64,000 nt of DNA from CBDCVN01 sp965223585 (GCA_965223585.1 CBDCWW010000014.1:434001-498000); one strand, 5' to 3'; counted from the first letter of the stretch, positions 45,272-54,348 are shown. Numbers and translations are program-made. The notes: generated by a model from the letters alone, not told the origin.

Positions 45272-46201
45272 GTGGCAGCTTGGGTTGCTGCATTAGGTTT
45301 TTCGATGAGTTGGAATTATGAAAACAACATTCTGGTTTATGGTGAGTATTGGTCTAATATTAGCAATACAGAAAAACATGTTTTGAACAGGGTACAGAAC
45401 TTATTACCCAATCATCCAGCAATTACCTACGTAGCTTACCCTTGGTCAATATTAATAGATACCCTTGGAAATTCGAGTTCACAAGCAGAAAACCTAGTAA
45501 GAAATCTCCAATTCCCCACAAATAGCGCAATAACTGTTTGCCAAGACGTTAACTGCCTTTCAATAATAGATTATTTTAAATTGCTAGGAATTTCAGATGT
45601 TTTTTGGAGTAATGCGACAAAAGGCAAATCCATAGTCTCTGACATAAAAATTCACCCCTTTCCCTTATATTCTGATCGTTGTGCAAACTACAGCTTAAAT
45701 TTCGACTTTATTTGCCAAAGTCATGCTTTGAAAAAGAAATACTTCTTTTCATTTGTTGGCTCAGATAAGTTTGAAGGGCTTAATTGGATTTATGAGCTGG
45801 CTGGGATTGGAGGTGCATTTATAGCTAAGCAATGTGAGGACTATTGTAATGTTTTGCAGAACAGCCTCTTTAGTTTATGTCCTACCTTTTTCGGCGCAAA
45901 TAATATTCATATTTGGGAATCTTTGTCTGTTGGTGCGATTCCTGTAATAATTTCAGATGATTTATGCTTGCCGGGTAATAGAGTACTTTGGGAAAATAGT
46001 TGTGTTTTTATCCCGATGGAAAAAGAAAAAATTCTTAATTTGCCTGATATCTTAAAACGTCTTAGAGATGACGAGAATCGTATTTTTGCAATGCAAGATG
46101 GTTGTAGACAACTTTGGCGTCTTTATGGAAATGATACTTTTATAAGCCCTATAATTGATTGGGCTCAAAAAACTATAGCTATTTATGAAAGCTCGAGATG
46201 A
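45272..46201 (+). CDS. Exostosin-like glycosyltransferase (GT47 type)
   Basis: 309 residues from a GTG at 45272; the ATG at 45305 (MSWNYENN) is an equally reasonable start. The C-terminal part FFSFVGS, LQNSLFSLCPTFFGANNIHI and WESLSVGAIPVIISDDLCLP is the exostosin-domain signature, in which a nucleotide-sugar is held by the E/D-rich 'SVGAIPVI' loop. Upstream of it are the gmd relic, and downstream, with a 4-base overlap, the GT10-like gene. Sugar specificity unknown. Confidence 0.7.
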   Translation: MAAWVAALGFSMSWNYENNILVYGEYWSNISNTEKHVLNRVQNLLPNHPAITYVAYPWSILIDTLGNSSSQAENLVRNLQFPTNSAITVCQDVNCLSIIDYFKLLGISDVFWSNATKGKSIVSDIKIHPFPLYSDRCANYSLNFDFICQSHALKKKYFFSFVGSDKFEGLNWIYELAGIGGAFIAKQCEDYCNVLQNSLFSLCPTFFGANNIHIWESLSVGAIPVIISDDLCLPGNRVLWENSCVFIPMEKEKILNLPDILKRLRDDENRIFAMQDGCRQLWRLYGNDTFISPIIDWAQKTIAIYESSR

Positions 46202-47229
46202 AATTAAAGGTTGCCCTTGTTGGACCTAGGAGTAATAGAACTCCTTTAGCATACGAACCTTATAGGAGACTATTTGAAAAATTCTTTGATTATGTGACAT
46301 CTTCAGAAGCAGATATTCTAGTTTTTGCAATGAGCTTTGAGATAAAAGAGTTCTTCACTGCTAATCCTGATCAATTATCAAGTTTAACAGAGCATTCTGT
46401 CTGGCTTATTTCTGAAGAACCGCTTTGGGATACAGTATGGAACTATGAAGACCACACAAAAAAATTTTATAATTTAGTAATTAATGGAACTGCAATTCGA
46501 GTTAATCAAATTTCCCATTTTGTAAATTCTCCTTATAAAAATTTAGACTTCCCATACTTCCTTACAACTGATGATAAATTTTTTAAATATTATCTGCTTT
46601 TTTTTAATAGTCGCCTTGAAGTAAAACAGTTACCCCACCATAAAAAGCTTGGTGTTGGTTTACTCGAGTTTATGAATAATTACAGCAGGCCTGAGGTTAT
46701 TAATAGCCATGGGAATTTAATTGGCTTAGGTGGATATAGGGTAAGACTAGCACAATATTTGAGGCATTTGGGAATGTTTCATGTGGTGGGTCAAGGTTGG
46801 GCAGGGGAAAAATATTTCCCACAGCCTACACGACAACAAGCAGTAGATTTTCATCTGCAGAAATTGACAGCGCTCGAGTCACAATTCGGATTTATGTTAG
46901 CTATAGAAAATACTTTACAAAAAAATTATGTTACAGAAAAGATATTTGATGCTTTTGCATCTGGGAGTATACCTATTTACTATGCAAATGATGACCATGA
47001 TGTGTTTAAATACTTTAATAAAGGCACATTTTTTAACATGGTTAAAGAGAGAAGTTTTGAACATTTGGTGAATACAATCAATACACTTGACGAACAAACA
47101 CAACTAGACATGCTATATGATGGGATCATAACTTGTAATCCCCTATTTAAAGACCTTACACTTGTTACAAGAACTAGAAAGAAGGTAGTTCACTCAATAG
47201 TCAGTTATATTTTGGAGCAAGTGAAGTAA
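46198..47229 (+). CDS. GT10-like (alpha-1,3-fucosyltransferase family) glycosyltransferase
   Basis: 343 residues, starting by ATGA overlap with the exostosin-like gene. The C-terminal donor-binding motif FMLAIENTLQKNYVTEKIFD then AFASGSIPIYYA matches GT10, which uses GDP-fucose (E-N-x6-Y-V-T-E-K). The N-terminal acceptor domain is divergent, as usual. The adjacent gmd remnant supports a GDP-sugar donor, though the cell would now need GDP-fucose made elsewhere. Confidence 0.8.
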   Translation: MKLKVALVGPRSNRTPLAYEPYRRLFEKFFDYVTSSEADILVFAMSFEIKEFFTANPDQLSSLTEHSVWLISEEPLWDTVWNYEDHTKKFYNLVINGTAIRVNQISHFVNSPYKNLDFPYFLTTDDKFFKYYLLFFNSRLEVKQLPHHKKLGVGLLEFMNNYSRPEVINSHGNLIGLGGYRVRLAQYLRHLGMFHVVGQGWAGEKYFPQPTRQQAVDFHLQKLTALESQFGFMLAIENTLQKNYVTEKIFDAFASGSIPIYYANDDHDVFKYFNKGTFFNMVKERSFEHLVNTINTLDEQTQLDMLYDGIITCNPLFKDLTLVTRTRKKVVHSIVSYILEQVK

Positions 47230-47241
47230 TGATTTTAGGAG

Positions 47242-49104
47242 ATGCTTTTGATATCTTCTGAGAATATAAGGCTAGTAGAGGATTCAGGGCTTTTTAATGA
47301 GCAGTGGTACCTATTACAATATCCCGATGTAGCTAAATTAGAATTTGGGCCTGTAGAACACTATATTCGTTATGGTGCTACTTTAGGTCGTGATCCAAGT
47401 CCTAACTTCAGCACCACTGCTTACATGCAACGCTATCCAGATGTAAAAAAATCTGGAATCAATCCTCTTATCCACTATATAAAACACGGTCAAAAAAAGG
47501 GGCATATTGCAACTCCCATAAAACCTTCTGTTACTCAATCAGGTCAATTTTATAATAACTTTAGCCAATATTTAAAATCTTCTTTGCTTTCTCCATTAAC
47601 TAAAGCTCCTTTTGCAGAAAAAGATAAAAGGAACTTTGCTTTCATGGACAATGTGTCTAGATGGTTAAGATCTAAGGCTGTTGAAGCTGACAAGCCACCA
47701 CTTGTGTCAATCGTAATGCCAGTGCATAATAGGGAAAACCTAATCAGTCAAGCTATCACCTCTGTACTTTCACAAACCTATGAGAAATTTGAACTTATTG
47801 TCATTGATGACTTTAGTGACGATAAGACAATTGAAGTTGTGCGCTCTTTTACAGATAAGAGAGTTTCCTTAATTGATAATAGTCAAAAGGTAGGTGTTTC
47901 AGCAGCAAGGAATCAAGGATTGGCAATGGCGCAAGGTGATCTAATTGCGTATTTAGATTCAGATAACACATGGCTCAAGAACTTCTTATTATGCATGGTT
48001 GGAGCATTCCAAATGTTGCCAGATGCAAATGCCGCTTATTGTGGACAATACCTTTATAGGGGCAATAATCCCCATCCATCTGCTGTACGCTTTGGCTGCT
48101 ATAACCCTTCTCTTCTAGCTAATCATAACTACATAGACTTGAATTGCTTTGTTCATACAAAAAAGATTTTAGATATTGTGGGAGGATTTGATGAAACAAT
48201 GAAGCGCCTTGTAGATTGGGATCTAATTTGGCGCATTTCTCAATATGGAAAAATATATTCCGTGCCTGTTTTAGAGTCGAATTATTTTTATGATGCAGCG
48301 CAGAAAACAATTACAAAAACAGAAAATGTTGGACTAGCTATTAGAACACTTAAGGCTAAAATAGCAACCTTTCAACAAAAAAATAGACCAAAAGATACAC
48401 TGAACAAGAAGGTCACAATTATTATACCCGGCTATGAAGCCATTGAAAATCTGAAATCATGTATTGATAGCTTACAAGATTATATAAATCACCCTTTAGT
48501 CGAAATTATCATAGTTGATAATGCTTCTAGTGTAGAAACAGTAAACTACCTCAGAGAACTAGAAGCAAACGGAATAAAAGTAATATACAATACTTATAGC
48601 TATGGATTTTCTTATGCGGTAAATCAGGGCATCACTGCTTCTGAGATAGATAATGACATTTTATTACTTAATAATGATGCTGTGCTTCTAAAGGGGGCCT
48701 TGGAAAATCTTCAGGCAGTAGCCCATAGCTATTCATCAATTGCAATTAGTGTACCTCAGCAAGTTCTTGAGAAAGGTAGTCCCACCATCAACCCTCACGT
48801 GCCCTATGCAGATAATGCTATATCTTGTGATGTCACGCTTTCAGCACACCATGATAATGTTGAACCTCTTTCCCTATTCCATAATGGAGAATCAGTAGAG
48901 TTAAACTTTGCTCCATTTTTTTGTGCTTACATTAAGCGTGATGTATGGGAAAAATGTGGTGGTCTTGATGCAGAGAAAGGTAAGCATTATCGTCCTGATC
49001 GTATTATGTGCGAATATGTTAGGCATATTTTGGGTATGAAAATTATTTATGCTCCTAAAGCGATAGTTTATCATCAGTACTCCGCAAAATGGAGAAAAAA
49101 CTGA
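47242..49104 (+). CDS. Bifunctional protein with two family 2 glycosyltransferase domains
   Basis: 620 residues. Residues 15-95 hold two FN..WYL.QYPDV units (FNEQWYLLQYPDVAKLEFG, TAYMQRYPDVKKSGINPLIH) seen at the front of some large glycosyltransferases. GT2 domain one spans about 155-345 (VSIVMPVHNRENLISQAITS, AYLDSDNTW as the DXD site, RLVDWDLIWRISQYG). GT2 domain two spans about 390-620 (VTIIIPGYEAIENLKSCIDS, DILLLNNDAVLLKGALENLQ). AGGAG abuts the ATG at 47242, so the TTG at 47248, 6 bases from it, may be the true start. The last 150 codons are duplicated at 56995-57450. Confidence 0.82.
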   Translation: MLLISSENIRLVEDSGLFNEQWYLLQYPDVAKLEFGPVEHYIRYGATLGRDPSPNFSTTAYMQRYPDVKKSGINPLIHYIKHGQKKGHIATPIKPSVTQSGQFYNNFSQYLKSSLLSPLTKAPFAEKDKRNFAFMDNVSRWLRSKAVEADKPPLVSIVMPVHNRENLISQAITSVLSQTYEKFELIVIDDFSDDKTIEVVRSFTDKRVSLIDNSQKVGVSAARNQGLAMAQGDLIAYLDSDNTWLKNFLLCMVGAFQMLPDANAAYCGQYLYRGNNPHPSAVRFGCYNPSLLANHNYIDLNCFVHTKKILDIVGGFDETMKRLVDWDLIWRISQYGKIYSVPVLESNYFYDAAQKTITKTENVGLAIRTLKAKIATFQQKNRPKDTLNKKVTIIIPGYEAIENLKSCIDSLQDYINHPLVEIIIVDNASSVETVNYLRELEANGIKVIYNTYSYGFSYAVNQGITASEIDNDILLLNNDAVLLKGALENLQAVAHSYSSIAISVPQQVLEKGSPTINPHVPYADNAISCDVTLSAHHDNVEPLSLFHNGESVELNFAPFFCAYIKRDVWEKCGGLDAEKGKHYRPDRIMCEYVRHILGMKIIYAPKAIVYHQYSAKWRKN

Positions 49105-49142
49105 AGAGTTGATCTAAAATAGACTCTAATCGCTCACCAAAT

Positions 49143-49370
49143 TTGTGTGTAGAACGAATTATTATTACTACAAATTTTAGCTATAGGCATCTTATTGAGA
49201 ATCCTTTATCACGATTGCGGACTACTGATCATGCTTTACAAGCAGCAATCAAAGCTTTAGAGGCGAAAGCCAAAAACTCTTCTGAAAATACACTAATTTT
49301 CCCTGAGAATAAATGGCCTGAGGAGGTTGCACAAAGTTTATCCTTCAATAAGTCTGTGTGGGATTTTTAA
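49143..49370 (+). CDS. 75-residue ORF of unknown function, copy 1
   Basis: Opens with TTG at 49143 (MCVERIIITTNFSYRHLIEN) without a clear ribosome-binding site, 38 bases after the GT2 stop. The same protein is encoded at 57489-57716. It reads like the end of a larger protein, perhaps a further glycan enzyme lost by deletion. No family recognised. Confidence 0.35.
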   Translation: MCVERIIITTNFSYRHLIENPLSRLRTTDHALQAAIKALEAKAKNSSENTLIFPENKWPEEVAQSLSFNKSVWDF

Positions 49371-49486
49371 GGTAATTGTGATTTTGATAAAGGTTGTGCA
49401 AGCGCTCACAAACGATGATCAAGTAGATGCTCGAGCTAGTACTTAAAATGGTTGAGGGCCTAAGCTCAATTTGTGAAGTGGTGTGT

Positions 49487-49564
49487 GCTCGAGCTTTTTG
49501 TAAGTTTATGGTGAAGTGGCTCAAGTTGTTGCTGCATTTGGGGTAGGCAAAAGGATGCTCGAGC
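49487..49564. repeat. CTCGAG-bounded intergenic repeat, copy 1
   Basis: Unit of about 78 bases starting GCTCGAGCTTT and ending at the next GCTCGAG, with the core GTAAGTTTATGGTG, AGTGGCTCAAG and GCATTTGGGG between. Related units lie at 50964, 53451, 57833 and 58922, with partial ones at 55185 and 60995. Confidence 0.7.
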
Positions 49565-49613
49565 TTCTTCCTGCCAGCTGATAGTGGAGTAACTTGAGCC
49601 CAGCAAAATAACC

Positions 49614-50453
49614 TCACTCACCTGAAATACCCTTCTCTCGCAAACGTTCTTTTAAACGTTGTAATTCATGCTCTGCAGCCTCCCTTAACTCCCTTTCCTG
49701 CTGGTTTAATTCCCTTTCCTCTTGTAATTGCTTTTCAGCAACATTTGCTCTTTCTTCAGCAACATCTGCTCTTGCCAAGGTAGTATAATAATCCCCTATA
49801 ACCTTACCCTCTTTGTCAAAAATAAGTAATCCCTCTTCACCAACATCAAAAGACATGCCTAGCAAAGGGCTCTTCCAGTTAGAAACATTAGGTTTATGCA
49901 CACTCTGTCCCCCTATAAATTGCCATACATCTAACTTTGGCTTATTATTATTAAACTTACTCTTTTTGTACTCTTCGATATCTGTCAGTTCTGTATAATC
50001 AGGGGTATACAGATAATACTCTTTTACCCCATGCTCTTCATAGAATTTAAGTTTGCTAATCATTTCCTTATCAGTGTTTCCCGGTGAAAGCACTTCAAAA
50101 ACAACTTGTGGTGGCATATCATCATTCTGCCATTGCAAATAGGCAGCTTTATCGCTATTGGACCTACCAAAAACTACCAGAGCATCTGGGGCTATCCTTT
50201 TTCTGGGGTTACCCTTTACAGGATACCAAAGTAAATCACTGGCGATGAAGACATCATCCCTATCAGCAAAAGCTGTTTCAAGACTTTGATTTATGTAGGT
50301 AATCCAGTAAAAGTGAATTTTGTTTTCAGCCACAGGCTCTCCATCGCTATCAGGGTAACATATGCCATCTTCTACCCAACCTTCATAAGAGTATTCGTTG
50401 TCTAAGCACTTAGGGGAAGGGGTTTTTTCTAGGATTGAACTTGTTGTTGACAT
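49614..50453 (-). CDS. Uma2-family putative restriction endonuclease, copy 1
   Basis: 279 residues from the ATG at 50453 (MSTTSSILEK); the longer upstream frame lacks a ribosome-binding site. The PD-(D/E)XK core is visible: RIAPDALVVFGR, PPQVVFEVLSPGNTDKEM and KEYYLYTPD, followed by a C-terminal coiled coil (VAEERANVAEKQLQEERELN) ending in LKERLREKGI. Uma2 proteins are abundant in cyanobacteria and their biological role is unclear. Intact paralog at 57959; a deleted one at 50618. Confidence 0.82.
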   Translation of the reverse strand: MSTTSSILEKTPSPKCLDNEYSYEGWVEDGICYPDSDGEPVAENKIHFYWITYINQSLETAFADRDDVFIASDLLWYPVKGNPRKRIAPDALVVFGRSNSDKAAYLQWQNDDMPPQVVFEVLSPGNTDKEMISKLKFYEEHGVKEYYLYTPDYTELTDIEEYKKSKFNNNKPKLDVWQFIGGQSVHKPNVSNWKSPLLGMSFDVGEEGLLIFDKEGKVIGDYYTTLARADVAEERANVAEKQLQEERELNQQERELREAAEHELQRLKERLREKGISGE

Positions 50454-50537
50454 TTTGAGACTCCTTATTGTCGTGCAAGTAGAATAGATCAAGTAATTGC
50501 ATTTTAGCACATAGTTTTTTGTTTTAGCTCGAGCACA

Positions 50538-50592
50538 CCATTACATCCTCCTGTTGGTTTGGTTCTAGCTCTTTAAGCTTTTCCTGAAATAG
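50538..50592 (-). pseudogene. Rpn gene fragment
   Basis: A piece of about 55 bases whose minus-strand reading (FQEKLKELEPNQQEDVM) matches the middle of the Rpn genes at 51057 and 59022 (TELKPKQQEDVM). A relic between the two Uma2 copies. Confidence 0.5.
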
Positions 50593-50617
50593 CTGCTCGA
50601 GCCCTCACAAAGCAACT

Positions 50618-50813
50618 TCATTCATCTGAAACACCCATCTCTCGCAAACGCTCTTTTAAACGTTGTAATTCATGCTCTGCAGCCTCCCTTAACTCCCTTT
50701 CCTGCTGGTTTAATTCCCTTTCCTCTTGTAATTGCTTTTCAGCAACATCTGCCCTTGCTAAAGTAGTAGAGTAATCCCCTATGACCTTACCCTCTTTGTT
50801 AAAAAGTTGACAT
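50618..50813 (-). pseudogene. Uma2 gene with large internal deletion
   Basis: The C-terminal 60 codons of Uma2 (coiled-coil tail ending LREMGVSDE) are joined directly to the first codons MST and their upstream region. Compared with the intact gene at 57959-58771, about 600 bases are missing, between the codons for IFNKE and the start. The junction also shifts the frame, so reading from the ATG stops at once. Confidence 0.75.
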
Positions 50814-50963
50814 TTTGAGGCTCCTTATCGTTTTGTAAGTAGGATAAGTCAAGTCCCTACATTTTAGCACATAGTTTTATGTGTAGATCAAATACCCCAA
50901 TACCCTATATATTTGCTGAGGGTGTTTTGCTCGAGCTCTTCGCATTAGTTCAACTAAATAGAT

Positions 50964-51042
50964 GCTCGAGCTTTCTGTAAGTTTATGGTGGAGTGGCTCA
51001 AGTTTTTGCTGCATTTGGGAATTGGGAAAAGGGTGCTCGAGC
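50964..51042. repeat. CTCGAG-bounded intergenic repeat, copy 2
   Basis: Same unit as 49487-49564, here between the deleted Uma2 and the 3' end of the broken Rpn gene. Confidence 0.7.
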
Positions 51043-51056
51043 TTTCTTAAAGCAGC

Positions 51057-51675
51057 TTAAGTTTGGCTTGCGTGCTCGAGCCAAGCTGTCAAATCCTCAA
51101 CAACGTTAAACTCTAACAGAGCTTTACCTAAAGCATCAAGCTGATCCACACTCAAGCTCTCAATAAATGCTTTTTGTTCATCATTTACTTCTCCTAATTT
51201 ATGAGTAAGTAAACTAATCACCATAGTTGCCTGCCCCCTATGTAATCCTTGCTCTAACCCTTGCTCTAATCCTTGTTCCATCCAACTAGTTACAATTTCC
51301 ATTACATCCTCCTGTTGTTTTGGTTTTAGCTCTGTGAGCTGTTCTTGAAAATCTTTCTCTTCCTCTTCATCTAAACGCAAATATGTGTCTATAAATCCAG
51401 ATATTAGTTGCATTCGTGCGGGGTCTAGTTTCAAAGTAGCTAGAAGCCGTAAACACTCTAGTTTTACTTTAGCACGTTCTTGTTTAGTTATTCCCATCTT
51501 TGCCATCAAAGCACTTGCTATCGGGTTAGGCTTGTTTACAAAATCTCGCCAATTCAACCTATTTAATTGAATCACCCGATAGCGAAAATCCAGTACTAAC
51601 CTATCAGGAAAGCTTATTTTATGATTATCAGGCTCAGAGCGTTTTGGCGAATCTTGAGAGTAAAGCACAACAGGG
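51057..51675 (-). pseudogene. Rpn-family nuclease, C-terminal part cut off by IS insertion
   Basis: Encodes VVLYSQDSPKRSEPDNHK through to EDLTAWLEHASQT, collinear with residues from about 105 to the end of the intact paralog at 59022-59951. The first half is on the far side of the IS3-family element (53007-53320). Removing the element and one GGG restores the frame (PIYP-VVLYS). Without the catalytic N-terminus this part is not expected to be active, though an ATG inside the IS could give a fusion start. Confidence 0.85.
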
Positions 51676-51786
51676 TGAGGTGAACCCAATTGATCGGACA
51701 AAAAATTAAGGTTAATTAAGACCTACTAAAATAATAACAAACTGAGATTACATTGTTTGTAAGCTCGATAACAGTTTGCTCTGTTG

Positions 51787-52611
51787 TTATTGGCTTAGTT
51801 TTTCCTTTCTGTAAACTAACTCAGGTGTTTTGTACTGCAATGATTGATGTGGACGTTCACTATTATAAAATTGCAAGTACTTTCCTATTTCTTCCCTTCC
51901 TTGCTCAATATTTTTGTACTCCTTAAGGTATACCTCTTCATATTTTACAGTTCTCCACAACCTTTCTGTAAATATATTATCCATGTATGAACCTCTTCCA
52001 TCCATGCTGATTGCTATTTCATTTGCCTTCAATATATCTGTAAACTCATAACTCGTGTACTGACTACCTTGATCTGTATTGAATATCTCTGGCTTCTCTC
52101 CTTCCAATGCCTCTTCTAATGCTTCTATACAGAACGTTGCTTTCATGTTACTTGAAACTTCCCATGAGACTACATAACGGCTATACCAATCCATTACTAC
52201 TACCAGATAGCAATACCCTCCTTGTAAACGTATATAGGTGATATCACTAGCCCATACCTGATTTGGTTTGTTTATGATTTTGTTTTTCAGAAGGTATGGG
52301 TAAATTTTGTGTCCTTCCTTTGGTTTACTTAATTTGGGCTTGGCATAAATTGCTTGCAAACCCATCAGGCACATCAAACGATATACTCTTTTGTGATTGA
52401 CTTTATAGCTTTCTCCATTGAGCATTGCTGTTATCTTACGATAGCCTAGAAAAGGATGATCTGTATATAACTCATCTATCCTTTGCATCAACTTTTCATT
52501 GAGATCACTGATTCCTGTAGGTCGATAGTAATAACTACTACGATTCAGGTTCAGTAACTCACATTGTTTAGTAATGCTCAATTGAGGGTGCTTTGGGTCA
52601 ACTATCAACAT
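51787..52611 (-). CDS. IS3-family transposase OrfB
   Basis: 274 residues. HTH_21-like start (QCELLNLNRSSYYYRP) then an rve integrase core with the complete DDE triad: Asp in ASDITYIRL, Asp in FNTDQGSQYTS and Glu in DNIFTERLWRTVKYEE. Its frame is -1 relative to OrfA, and the frame runs upstream of its ATG, so it is normally made as an OrfAB fusion by frameshifting. Looks intact. Confidence 0.93.
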   Translation of the reverse strand: MLIVDPKHPQLSITKQCELLNLNRSSYYYRPTGISDLNEKLMQRIDELYTDHPFLGYRKITAMLNGESYKVNHKRVYRLMCLMGLQAIYAKPKLSKPKEGHKIYPYLLKNKIINKPNQVWASDITYIRLQGGYCYLVVVMDWYSRYVVSWEVSSNMKATFCIEALEEALEGEKPEIFNTDQGSQYTSYEFTDILKANEIAISMDGRGSYMDNIFTERLWRTVKYEEVYLKEYKNIEQGREEIGKYLQFYNSERPHQSLQYKTPELVYRKEKLSQ

Positions 52612-52625
52612 ACGTTCCTCTTGGC

Positions 52626-52919
52626 TCAGTTTTTGAGCCCTTTGGACAAAAAATCTAATTCCATTTTCAACTTACCGATCTGTTCGTATAGTGCAGCCTC
52701 TCTACGTTCTTGTAGTCTTGCTTTTCTGCCTCTTAGTAGTGAAAATCTTTCATTCAATGCCTCTGATCCAGCTTTTTTCCATTCTTTAATTTGAGTGGTG
52801 TGTACACCATATTGACTTGCTAATTCTGCAAGATTTTTCTCCCCAGCTATGGCTGCTGCTGCAACTTTAGCTTTGAATTCTTTCTTATATGTTTTTCTTA
52901 TTCCTTTTGTCTGGCTCAT
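52626..52919 (-). CDS. IS3-family transposase OrfA
   Basis: 97 residues: helix-turn-helix (YKKEFKAKVAAAAIAGEKNL, AELASQYGVHTTQIKEWKK) and a C-terminal leucine-zipper-like helix (EQIGKLKMELDFL). CAAAAAC lies immediately before its TGA, a plausible slip site for -1 frameshifting into OrfB. Confidence 0.9.
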   Translation of the reverse strand: MSQTKGIRKTYKKEFKAKVAAAAIAGEKNLAELASQYGVHTTQIKEWKKAGSEALNERFSLLRGRKARLQERREAALYEQIGKLKMELDFLSKGLKN

Positions 52920-53006
52920 TTATATCTCCATATTCTAGATATTTTACATCTTTAATGGACCTTAATTTCGCCGGGGTTTTTTGTCTAAATTTTGGGGGTA
53001 AGCTCA

Positions 53007-53320
53007 GGGTAAATGGGAAGGTCATGCTTTTCGTAAAGCCTAGCAAAATAGCGAAACATACGTTTGCTAAACCACTTTTCTGTTTCAGACTGGTGCTCAA
53101 CGTGTATTAAAAAGCACGTTTTCTGACCCAGAAATTTTGCTTCAACAATAAGGTCGGTTTCATAACGTTTACCAGCAGTGACATCAGTAAACACCTCCTT
53201 ATCAAGGAAATTCAAAGAGCTTGTGTCTAGATAAGACAACACTTCAGGTAAAAATAATTCAACAAAGTCAAGAAAGAAGGTAGAAAGCAACTCTTTAAAA
53301 AGTCGGTCATGGTCAATCAT
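53007..53320 (-). pseudogene. Rpn-family nuclease, N-terminal part cut off by IS insertion
   Basis: Starts at the ATG at 53320 (MIDHDRLFKELLSTFFLDF) and contains the PD-(D/E)XK core (DVTAGKRYETDLIVEAKF, FLIHVEHQSETE) up to KHDLPIYP, where the IS3-family element begins. The catalytic residues are all on this side, so a truncated nuclease domain could still be made, ending inside the IS. Confidence 0.85.
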
Positions 53321-53835
53321 GATAATTAGGTTTATTGTACTGCTAAAATTAAGTAAGGTAAATCTTAAAATGCTCGAGTGTCCTTCAGCAACCCTAATTA
53401 TTTGACTAAGGTGTTTTTTGCTCGAGCTTTCTGCATTCAACCAAATATATACTCGAGCTTTCTGTAAGTTTATGGTGGAGTGGCTCAGGTTTTTTGCTAC
53501 ATTTGGGATTGAGAAAAGGGTGCTCGAGCTCTCTTAAAGCAACTCAAGTTTGGTTTGAGTGCTCGAGTTAGAAAAGCTAATCAGCTTGAGTCATAAGAAG
53601 TTCTCTCCATTTGTGCTCGAGCCCTCATAAAGCAACTATTATTTAAGTTTGATTTGCGTGCTCAAGCCAAGCAATCAAATGCTAAAATCCAACAAAGCAA
53701 TTAAGGTAACCTGTGATGTGAAGCGTGATTATATGCTCAAGTAACCCCTAGCAGCCTTAATTATTTGGTGGAAGTGTTTTGCTCAAGCTTTTTGTATTCA
53801 TTCAACTAAACAGAACTATCTGCTAAACTATATTC
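53321..53835. other. Repeat-rich intergenic region
   Basis: No gene. It holds the CTCGAG-bounded unit copy 3 (53451-53529), a second repeat type reading CAACCCTAATTATTTG, GGTGTTTTTTGCTCGAGC (53389-53427, again in diverged form at 53748-53800 and at 60017-60056), and a decayed Rpn 3' end at about 53637-53702 in which two CTCGAG sites have become CTCAAG. Confidence 0.55.
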
Positions 53836-54045
53836 ATGGACTCTATATCTCAAGAACATAGACTTATAGATAAACTTCACAAGCTTCCCAAAGAAAAGCT
53901 TGTCGAAGTTGAAGACTTTATTGATTTTTTAAGTCATCGTTGGCAAGATAGGCAGCTTACTAAATTTGCCATGAAAGCATCTGAGGTGTCGTTTGCTGCT
54001 GTTTGGGATAATGCTGATGATGTTGAGTACTATGAAGTTAGCTAG
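53836..54045 (+). CDS. DUF2281-like orphan antitoxin
   Basis: 69 residues. KLPKEKLVEVEDFIDFLSHR followed by LTKFAMKASEVSFAAVWDN is the pattern of DUF2281/VapB-type antitoxins. No toxin gene follows within the next 330 bases, so it is either an orphan or the survivor of a degraded pair. Confidence 0.65.
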   Translation: MDSISQEHRLIDKLHKLPKEKLVEVEDFIDFLSHRWQDRQLTKFAMKASEVSFAAVWDNADDVEYYEVS

Positions 54046-54180
54046 GTGCGTTGCAAGAAAATGACACTAAGGCACTTCGTTCTGCATTGCATTTAGTCAT
54101 AGGGTAAGTAACAGCATCCGAGCCCTTGTGAAGCACCTAAGTTTGGGGTGCGTGCTCGAGCTCTTTTGAAACACTTAAGT

Positions 54181-54287
54181 TTGGTTTTTGTGCTCGAGCC
54201 AAGCCACTAAACCCTCAACAACACTAAAATCCAACAAAGCTTTACCCAAAGCATCAAGTTAATCCATGCTCAAGCTCTCAATCAATG
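54181..54287 (-). pseudogene. Decayed Rpn 3' end
   Basis: The minus strand reads IESLSMD, stop, LDALGKALLDFSVVEGLVAW then LEHK, i.e. the last 35 residues of the Rpn protein with a nonsense change. The rest of the 54046-54376 gap contains CTCGAG repeats at 54155 and 54192 and the operator below. Confidence 0.6.
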
Positions 54288-54348
54288 TGGCTTCTTTATA
54301 TATCTTGAAGGATGGTTTGATATTCTCAAAGAATTATGATAAATTTAG

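Larger units (their letters stand above)
48649..49753. repeat. Segmental duplication, copy 1 core
   Basis: Matches 56995-58098. Similarity begins inside the second GT2 domain and runs through the 75-residue ORF, an intergenic repeat and the 3' end of Uma2. By eye, about 49090-49750 is almost identical to the other copy (one base missing there), including non-coding bases, while the GT2 part has scattered substitutions. Beyond it the copies continue as diverged Uma2 and Rpn genes. Confidence 0.8.
51676..53006 (-). mobile_element. IS3-family insertion sequence (IS150-like), 1331 bp
   Basis: Ends are TGAGGTGAACCCAA on one side and TGAGCTTACCCCCAAAA (reverse strand) on the other, followed by GGACAAAAAA and AGACAAAAAA, i.e. 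imperfect terminal inverted repeats beginning TG. GGG at 51673-51675 and 53007-53009 is the 3-bp target duplication. Two transposase frames lie inside. It splits an Rpn gene, and the uninterrupted paralog in the window confirms the site exactly. Confidence 0.93.

Noticed and set aside
52885..53110. Open frames crossing the right end of the IS3-family element
   Set aside because: They run across the IS/Rpn junction and are explained by the insertion.
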